NCBI RefSeq assembly: GCF_963678635.1
Contig: NC_087067.1
Location: forward strand, 39,268,379 to 39,332,378
Direction of reading: 5' to 3'
Source of the DNA: Symsagittifera roscoffensis
Lineage: Eukaryota; Xenacoelomorpha; Acoela; Convolutidae
DNA: 64,000 bases
Shown: piece by piece, positions 58,001-64,000 of the stretch
Layout of the letters: the number at the start of each line of letters is the position of its first letter
How positions within the stretch are numbered: the first letter of the stretch is position 1
Position numbers and translations under genes: made by a program
The notes under the pieces: generated by a model
The model's input: the letters and a program-made list of their open reading frames with translations, nothing else
Databases searched by the model: none
Told to the model about the DNA's origin: nothing

Positions 58001-58395
58001 ATGCTTAACCAATAGTTTGCGTGGAAACCAGTTTCTGGTTAGAAAATAAATAATGAGTTTTGATTTTTTTTCGTAACATCATTTTTTTGCAGTACTTGGC
58101 ATTTTTTCTGCTCTTTTAAGTTTCAAAATTTGATGAACAGTGCTATCAAGAGTTGGTGAATGAACATTCGAATATTATCTGGATTTGTACAGAGCCTAAA
58201 GACATTTAAAAATATGGTAGTTGAAAAGAATTTACACAATCGTTGTAACAACTTGATCGAAAGATGAACCAATCAGTAGTATGAGGCACTTACAATTATC
58301 CAAAGAACACAAAGAATTGTGGTAGAAACACAATAATCATGGATTATTATTATGTGTTTTTAACATGTCAGTGCCTTCATTATGGTAGAACTTAA
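52030..58395 (+). repeat. Satellite-like array of five ~1.26-kb units
   Basis: A fixed landmark (ATGTTCCAATTG or a close variant) occurs at 52,058, 53,321, 54,579, about 55,837 and 57,100, so the period is 1,258-1,263 bp. A second landmark (GAACCAATCAGTAGTATG) occurs at about 53,170, 54,428, 55,686, 56,950 and 58,265. Units 2 and 3 are almost identical; the outer ones differ by several per cent and by small insertions. Each unit has a short open frame (MNQSVVWGNHNYLKN) that is closed by stops in the outer units, so a protein role is doubtful. Confidence 0.97.
53790..53955. repeat. ~31-bp subrepeats inside each 1.26-kb unit
   Basis: Within each unit five consecutive segments of about 31 bp follow the pattern TTTTGTNGAAAAAANTGAAAC plus a T-rich tail. 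Here they run from CATTTTGCTGAAAACATTG to CTTCGCCACTTGTTA. The same block recurs in the other units at 52.52-52.70, 55.05-55.21, 56.33-56.49 and 57.57-57.74 kb. Confidence 0.75.
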
Positions 58396-58429
58396 TCATT
58401 TTTTTTGCATGTGTTCAAGACTGGAAAAA

Positions 58430-59740
58430 AATATCTTTGTTGTTGTTCCATCGTAAGAAGTCTTTGATAGTAGTAATTTTGTAGTCTTCTCAGATGAAGC
58501 TTTAAAAAAAGTATTTTTTCGAATTCTGTTGGTGGAATTGATTCAACACGTAGCTTTTTCAACTCACTCTGCTGATCAAATCATCTCATAAAATTTTTTT
58601 GGTAAACTTTGATTTTTTCTCTAATTGGTTGTGATTTCTCTGTTTACTGAACTTCACAGAGTTCAGCTTCAGATGGTGACAATTCCGTACAGTCAAGCTT
58701 GTCTAGTCTGTCAAACCATTCACAGTGGAACTTTCTTTTGTTTCACTAGCCTTATAGGCTTTCACAAACTTGTTGCTCCCCTCATTAGATCAAGAAACTT
58801 TACCTCTACATATTTTAAGGATATGAAATCGTTAACCTTTTTAATATCTGATGGTTTTTTTATCACGAATATGCTTTGTAATCATATAAGTTTTGATACT
58901 GTTCAGATCGTATCTCTCACTATTGATTCAAAAACATGGCAAAGTGTTTACATAGCGCTCATAAATGAGTTTTTGTTTTTTCAAGAATTTTGTAGACATG
59001 TCATCTTCATCGCCATTCTCAACAAATTCATCTTCATACTCGAAGACTTCTAGTCTTTTAGTTAAAGATGTGGCATTCAGTTTATCAAAGATGTTGTTAA
59101 CTGAATCTTTGACAGTGATTTGATTTCTAGAAATTTGGTTCTCATTTGTGGTTGGCTTTTTCAGCCAGAAGTTCCAAACTGGAAACAAAAGCAATTTTTA
59201 GGAAACAGAATATTTTTCACAAAAGAAACTTAGAACATCTTGCAGAATTGAAGATATCGAGACAGAAATAGGGACATGTTTTCCAATCCAAGCTTTTGTT
59301 GTGGTTGCTTTCATTTTTTCTGTAGGTACAAAAAATGACAGTAAGTCAAAAATTGATATATTACAATAGTTTCTGATCTTCAAAGTAGGGAATACTCAAT
59401 CCGCCAGTTTCTGAATATAACTGGCTTGCATCAATTCCAGCTATTGCTGTGCAAACATTTTGACGAGTCACGAATGTAAGTTTGGTCGACAAATCCTTTT
59501 CGTGTAAAAACTATTGATGGACTAGCTGTCAAGTCTTTACTCATTTTTTCACAAAAATCCATATTATATCCATAGAACGTATAGAAATTGTGATGTTTCG
59601 ATTTGTGTAAGCAGATGTTTGCTTAATTATGTAGCGTGTATCCCAGTTTGAACATGTCAGTGTCTTTATTTTTTGTAGAGCTCTATCTTTTTTCCGTGTC
59701 TTCATTACTAAAACAACATCTTTGTTGTTATACCATTTCT
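58430..59740 (-). pseudogene. Polymerase copy 2 fragment: exonuclease-to-palm unit
   Basis: Minus-strand relic of the same polymerase as 46.8-51.2 kb. From 59,740 to about 59,395 it matches the palm A region (49,085-49,400), then jumps directly to the exonuclease region (59,383-58,430, with KAWIGKHVPIS and MSTKFLKKQ). The jump falls at the same point as the one at 49,085. The first exonuclease acid pair is degraded. Only this unit is present, so it is a fragment of an already rearranged gene. Confidence 0.8.
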
Positions 59741-60000
59741 TTTAGAGGTCTAATTGGATACGGAAACTCCTGGATGGATATTTTTGTTTGCAAACTTTAA
59801 AATGTTTGGACCACTTGGGATTATACATGACTTAATCTGCTAGGAAAAAAGAACCTGTATTTTTTATGTTGCTTCTAGTCTTCCCAGTTCATGCTCTCTT
59901 GGTCATGTGACTGAATTACGTTTCTGTTTTTACGTAAAAAACACTTGTTTCATCAGTATATGTTATTTCGGTTGTTAGTCCTCCAAACCAAAAAACCTCC
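59741..60000. repeat. Triplicated ~260-bp segment, copy 1
   Basis: Starts GAGGTCTAATTGGAT-like sequence and contains TCATGCTCTCTTGGTCATGTGACTG. Copies 2 and 3 are at 61,410-61,670 and 63,000-63,260. Copy 1 is the most diverged. No protein is recognised. Confidence 0.85.
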
Positions 60001-60149
60001 CGAGAATAGACACAACAGAATGAGCCTCGTTATTTTGATATTGAGTGTTTTGAAAAGAATATGGTGAAAGAAATAGTTTACGGGGATGGATAAATTGTAG
60101 GATATTCATTTCTTCTTCCAAACTAAAATTCAAACAAACTTCCAAATCT

Positions 60150-60740
60150 ACTTGGTGTACGAAACGTTTTCATGGAATCAGTTGGAGTAGCAACTACGGA
60201 AAATATACTGAATTTGGAAGAATTTTGAGGATTGTAGTAGCCTCTGAAATGGATTTTTTGGAAAGGGTAAGATTCTGTTCTGTCTGAATTTTTGAAACCA
60301 AAGCTTTTAAATTTAAATGACTACGTTTGCCAAAAACTTCAGTATTTCATTTTCAAAGATGAGGAATATGGTTGCAGGTGTAGCACTCACCCATTTCGTC
60401 ATTCAAAAACTCTTCACTGTGCAGAAAGAAAAGTTTTTGCATACGGAATATGGATCGATGTTTTTTAACAAATTATAAATCATAAAATCCTTTTTGTACT
60501 ACTTTTTTTGAATTCCAACTAAATGTCATTGTCATTTGTTTTAGAATTAAGATGGTCAATCACAGCCATAATATCGTAAATATAGCAACTTTTATATTTA
60601 ATGAAAAAAATAACGAAACAAGACATGGAAGTTGGATGAACGTACATGTAAGAGACCTCTACTATTTTTTCTGTGCCAATTTTTGCTATAGTTATGATGC
60701 TAGTATGTGCAATCGTTCGAATAGTGTTATCCACAACATG
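60150..60740 (+). pseudogene. Relic of an unnamed ORF upstream of the ATPase, copy 1
   Basis: Matches 63,540-63,900 (both contain CACCCATTTCG and AACGTACATGTAA / GACGTACATGTAA). The relic reads around LNLNDYVCQKLQYFIF and CRCSTHPFRH, against TLNDYARQTLQYLIF and WRCSTHPFRF in the other copy. It lies directly before the ATPase in both places, so it probably belongs to the same element. I do not recognise its family. Confidence 0.55.
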
Positions 60741-60755
60741 TGAAGAAACGACAGT

Positions 60756-61378
60756 TTGAATCGCAATTTTATTCGTCAAATATATTCTACCTTCTCCAAA
60801 GCTATGAATAAAAATATATCTACCAACGAACGAATTTTTATTTCCCTTGTTGGTCTAAATGTATCTGGAAAATCTCATTTTCCTTTTGATTGGTGGAAAA
60901 TTGGTGTTTTTCAACTAGCAGTTGACAGAAATTTCTATTTTTTCCATTATTATTAACCTCTTCATGGTCAAATGCAAAAAAAAACATATTTACTCAAGAA
61001 GCAGATTTTGCCTTCCCAATAGCGGAACTAAGTATCTTCTTATATTTGTTGATTTTTTTCAGAAAATTTAAATTTCAACCATTTTTAAAAAAACGCCACT
61101 GCTTGAAGAAACAGGGGTCTGAAAACAATATATATCAAACACAATTTTTTTCATCAAAGCAAATTGGACAGTTATGTAGAGTTACAAAATACATACATAA
61201 TTTTGTTCAAATCGCCGAGACATATAATACAAATCAATACATTAAGTCAACAACGAGGTCTAGCATCTCAATTGTAAGATCAGTTTCCAATTGCAACATC
61301 AGTTTCCTATGGTCATCTTCTTTGATTCAACCCCAAAAACAATTGATTCGCGTAGGTATGTTTTGGACCCTAACATAA
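60756..61378 (+). pseudogene. Polinton-type DNA-packaging ATPase relic, copy 1
   Basis: The frame starting at 60,756 encodes IFISLVGLNVSGKSH with an intact Walker A motif (G-x4-GKS, 60,852-60,875) followed by FDWWKIGVFQ, as in the FtsK/HerA-like ATPases of Polintons. After a stop, a Walker B-like segment (KYLLIFVDFF) follows at about 61,030-61,060, then a degraded C-terminal part to about 61,378. Frames are broken, so no active enzyme is expected. Confidence 0.75.
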
Positions 61379-61409
61379 ATTCGAAAGAAATGGAGAAAAA
61401 AATTCCTTT

Positions 61410-61670
61410 TGGAGGTCTAATTGGATGGATAAATTCCTGTATGGATTAATTTATTTGCAAACTCTAAAATCTTTGGACCGCTTGCGATTCACTATGAATC
61501 TGCCGGATCTGCGAAATCTACGAGCAAAAAAGAAACTGTATTTTTTTTGTTGCATCTAGTCTTCTCAGTTCTTGCTCTCTTGGTCATGTGACTGGTTTAC
61601 TTTTCTGTTTTCATGTTGAAACATTTGCATCCTCAGTATATGCTTTTTTGATTGTTAGCCAGTTTGAAAG
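61410..61670. repeat. Triplicated ~260-bp segment, copy 2
   Basis: More than 90% identical to copy 3 at 63,000-63,260 (both contain GGATGGATAAATTCCTGTATG). It sits between the first and second ATPase fragments. Confidence 0.88.
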
Positions 61671-61689
61671 AGTAGATTTTGGCTTCATT

Positions 61690-62190
61690 TGAATTATTTC
61701 CAATAACGAAACTAAGTATCTGCGGATGTTTGATGATTCTTGTAAGAAATTTTCAAACACGAAACTTTTTCTAAAAAATGCCACTGCCTGAAGAAACAGG
61801 GGTCTGAAGACAATATACAAGAAACACAATTTATTTCATCAAAGTATAATGGGCAGACATCTAGAGTTACAAAAAACATAAGGTTTATCATAAAAGAAAG
61901 TCGAACAATTATTACAAACCAAGACATCGTACATAAATTTTGGTTCCCTAATCAGACGTTTCAGAAGATTTCAAGCTTTTTCAAAATACATCAGTGAAAT
62001 CTGTTGTATGGACTTGGCTTTTTGTAGACAAGTTAGATGTTCAAAACAATGGATTCCAGTTTGTATTACTTGCTGTAGATGTTTGTCAGAGTTCAAACAA
62101 CGAAAACAAAGTATACCACAGACACTTGACAAAGTTTCAAAACCTCCTTTTTCTTGAATTAACCCTCCTGAAAATTTTGGTTTGATAAAG
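61690..62190 (+). pseudogene. Polinton-type ATPase relic, copy 2 (Walker B onward)
   Basis: Begins TKYLRMFDDSCKKFSNT, a better preserved Walker B (DD at 61,732-61,737) than in copy 1. It continues RGLKTIYKKHNLFHQS and GRHLELQKT, then passes through stops to a C-terminal piece near 62.0-62.19 kb. The Walker A half is absent, replaced by the triplicated segment. Confidence 0.7.
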
Positions 62191-62221
62191 AAACAGAATA
62201 TGTGGGAACTTTTTTTTAAAA

Positions 62222-62593
62222 ATGGGGGAAAAACACTGTGAACAAGCCTCCCGACATTCAGAATCGACTCTCACTGCAAAGAAGATTGAAGCAAAGAATC
62301 AAGTAACTTTTGTCAATTATACTTTTCACGAACTCAAAGAACTGTCCCAATTTTTGGAAAACTATATGTTTGTTGAGAATTGTAATGTAACTAAACTGTG
62401 TTGTTTTTTATTGTCTTCTTGTTTAAATAATTTCCCTCTAAAATCACTTCCTAATTACTATTCGAGTAGTAACAGCATGAGTTGGAATAATGATTTTTCA
62501 AAAAAAAATTTAATCTTAAAAAAATCACACCAAAGTTTTTTTTCATTTTGTTCTATGAAAACAATTACTAACTGGATTAGAATCACAAAATAA
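62222..62593 (+). CDS. Unrecognised 123-residue open frame
   Basis: Open frame MGEKHCEQASRHSESTLTAK, with a region around FVNYTFHELKELSQFLENY that could be helical and a Ser/Asn-rich C-terminal half. It follows the second ATPase relic, so it may be another gene of the same element. It is one of the longer frames in this A/T-rich part. No domain recognised. From 62,600 to 63,000 I see nothing. Confidence 0.3.
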   Translation: MGEKHCEQASRHSESTLTAKKIEAKNQVTFVNYTFHELKELSQFLENYMFVENCNVTKLCCFLLSSCLNNFPLKSLPNYYSSSNSMSWNNDFSKKNLILKKSHQSFFSFCSMKTITNWIRITK

Positions 62594-62999
62594 TTCAAAC
62601 TTGCAGAACTTGAAAATAGACTCACAGATATCTCAATTTCAAATTCTCTGCATAATGATAGAAGAAGAAGAAACCTAGAAATTTGGTCCGAAAAACAAGA
62701 AAACTATGGGAAATCGTAGAAATGTAAATCAATGGAAAAATGATCAACCCTTACAACTACAACGAGAAAAATACAAAAAAATGCTCTACATAATTCTCTC
62801 ATCACTAGGTTATATGGTGATTTCAAAGAAATTTGTATCATTATTGACCTTTACAATGTAGAAAAGTAACGTACAGGAATTGAACGAAATTCTTATTTTT
62901 TACGAGATAAAAAGCAAAAATTTTCTTCAAAGAAAAACTTTTTTTTTCTGCTTGTATTGTTTTGGACCCTAACATAAATTCGAAAAAAATGGAGCAAAA

Positions 63000-63260
63000 A
63001 ATTCCTTTTGGAGGTCTAATTGGATGGATAAATTCCTGTATGGATTAATTTATTTGCAAACTCTAAAATCTTTGGACCGCTTGCGATTCACTATGAATCT
63101 GCCGGATCTGTGGAATCTACGAGGAAAAAAGAACCTGTTTTTTTTTGTTGCGTCTAGTATTCCCAGTTCATGCTCTCTTGGTCATGTGACTGGTTTACTT
63201 TTTTGTTTTTATGAGAAAACATTCGCTTCAACAACATATGCTTCTTTCGATTGTTAGACA
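63000..63260. repeat. Triplicated ~260-bp segment, copy 3
   Basis: Closest to copy 2. A 77-codon frame (MDKFLYGLIYLQTLKSLDRL) is open here but broken in the other copies. Confidence 0.88.
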
Positions 63261-63539
63261 ATTTAACCAAAAAAAACCGAGAAAAAAAATAACAGATTAG
63301 TTACAAAAGTGTTAAAAAGCCTGGTTGTTTTGGATAATGATTGTATTGAAAACAATTACTATTCATTTCAACCAAAAAAAAACTCCCGAGAAAAGAGTTA
63401 ACAGAATAATTAAAAAAGTTTCAAAAAGCCTGATTGTTTTGGATATTGATTGTGTTGAAAACAATATGGTGAAAGAATTAGAAGTTTATAAGGATGTAAA
63501 AACTGTAGAATAATCATTTCTTCCTCCAAACCAAATTCA

Positions 63540-63900
63540 AACCAAATTTCCAATCTACTTGATGTACAAAACATTTTCATGGAATCAGTTGAATTTTTTC
63601 CAAAGGGTTATGAAAAATTTAAGAGTCTGTCTGACTTTTTGAAACCAAAGCTTTTAACTCTGAATGACTACGCTCGCCAAACACTTCAGTATTTGATATT
63701 CAAAGATGAAGAACAGGGTTGGAGGTGCAGCACCCACCCATTTCGTTTTATGAAGAAACTAATGAAAAAAATCATAGACGTACATGTAAAAGATCTCTTC
63801 TTGTTTTTCTGTGCCAACTTTTTTTAATATTTATGATGCTAGCATGGAAATTGTTCGAATAATGTTATCCACAACATCAGAAGAAACGACAGTTTGGACA
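63540..63900 (+). pseudogene. Relic of the ORF upstream of the ATPase, copy 2
   Basis: The 82-codon frame at 63,579-63,827 (MESVEFFPKGYEKFKSLSDF, ending FLFFCANFF) is the better preserved copy of the relic at 60.15-60.74 kb. Confidence 0.55.
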
Positions 63901-64000
63901 GCTATTTTATCAAATACAGTCAGTTATATTATACCTTCTCCATAGCTATGAATTATATGATATCTGCCAAAGAACGATTTCTTGTTTCCCTTTTTGGTTC
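63900..64000 (+). pseudogene. Start of a third ATPase copy, cut by the window edge
   Basis: The last 80 bases encode TFSIAMNYMISAKERF and LVSLFG-like sequence, parallel to 60,775-60,855 just before the Walker A motif. The rest lies outside the window. Confidence 0.65.

Noticed and set aside
1-64000. tRNA, rRNA or snRNA genes
   Set aside because: No cloverleaf, ribosomal or snRNA landmark was recognised on reading; a covariance-model scan could not be run.

Overview
The window looks like a gene-poor, AT-rich piece of an invertebrate animal nuclear genome. The signs are GT-AG introns, AATAAA polyadenylation signals, a fibrinogen-domain receptor gene, a LINE, Polinton-type DNA polymerase and ATPase relics, MITE-like elements, microsatellites and kilobase-scale satellite repeats. 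I see no operons or ribosome binding sites. The species cannot be named from the sequence alone. Most of the DNA is mobile-element debris.

Left part. At 0.8-6.7 kb lies a decayed plus-strand family B DNA polymerase of Polinton/virus type. It is split near its C-terminus by about 1.3 kb of tandem A/T-rich repeat (4.55-5.83 kb). It ends in an open acidic tail with a nuclear-localisation-like cluster. Small direct repeats follow (7.1-7.7 kb), then copies of a degenerate interspersed repeat (8.4-10.7 kb).

Receptor locus. At 11.2-15.5 kb a plus-strand split gene can be assembled from splice sites. It has an N-terminal cytoplasmic exon with tyrosine motifs, a transmembrane segment, a short coiled-coil-like stalk and a fibrinogen-related domain (FReD). 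The terminal FReD exon is present twice, 1,022 bp apart, each copy with its own polyadenylation signal. Inverted repeats lie in the two introns around the first FReD exon. A second, broken copy of the terminal exon lies on the minus strand at 36.7-32.15 kb. It was cut by a 4.2-kb GC-rich LINE (32,291-36,475) with an 11-bp target-site duplication. Both loci are followed by a conserved segment encoding a DYAVI tyrosine motif.

Middle. At 17.5-18.0 kb there is a CATA microsatellite between two copies of a 31-bp sequence. Weak unassigned exon candidates lie at 21-25 kb. A minus-strand coding-like relic with a 155-bp tandem duplication occupies 25.6-27.1 kb. A complete MITE-like element with terminal inverted repeats and a 5-bp target duplication lies at 27,115-27,770.

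Right part. A 3.3-kb segment occurs twice (37.33-40.64 and 41.35-44.67 kb). The second copy sits inside a repeat element built from GAGCGGTTT units (41,246-45,957), which also holds a smaller foldback element. At 46.8-51.2 kb lies a second, unrelated Polinton polymerase relic on the minus strand with an internal exonuclease-region duplication. A satellite-like array of five 1.26-kb units fills 52.0-58.4 kb. Beyond it are another polymerase fragment (minus, 58.4-59.7 kb) and repeated fragments of a packaging-type ATPase (plus, 60-64 kb). Polymerase and ATPase are divergent, as expected of one Polinton family that was broken and reduplicated.
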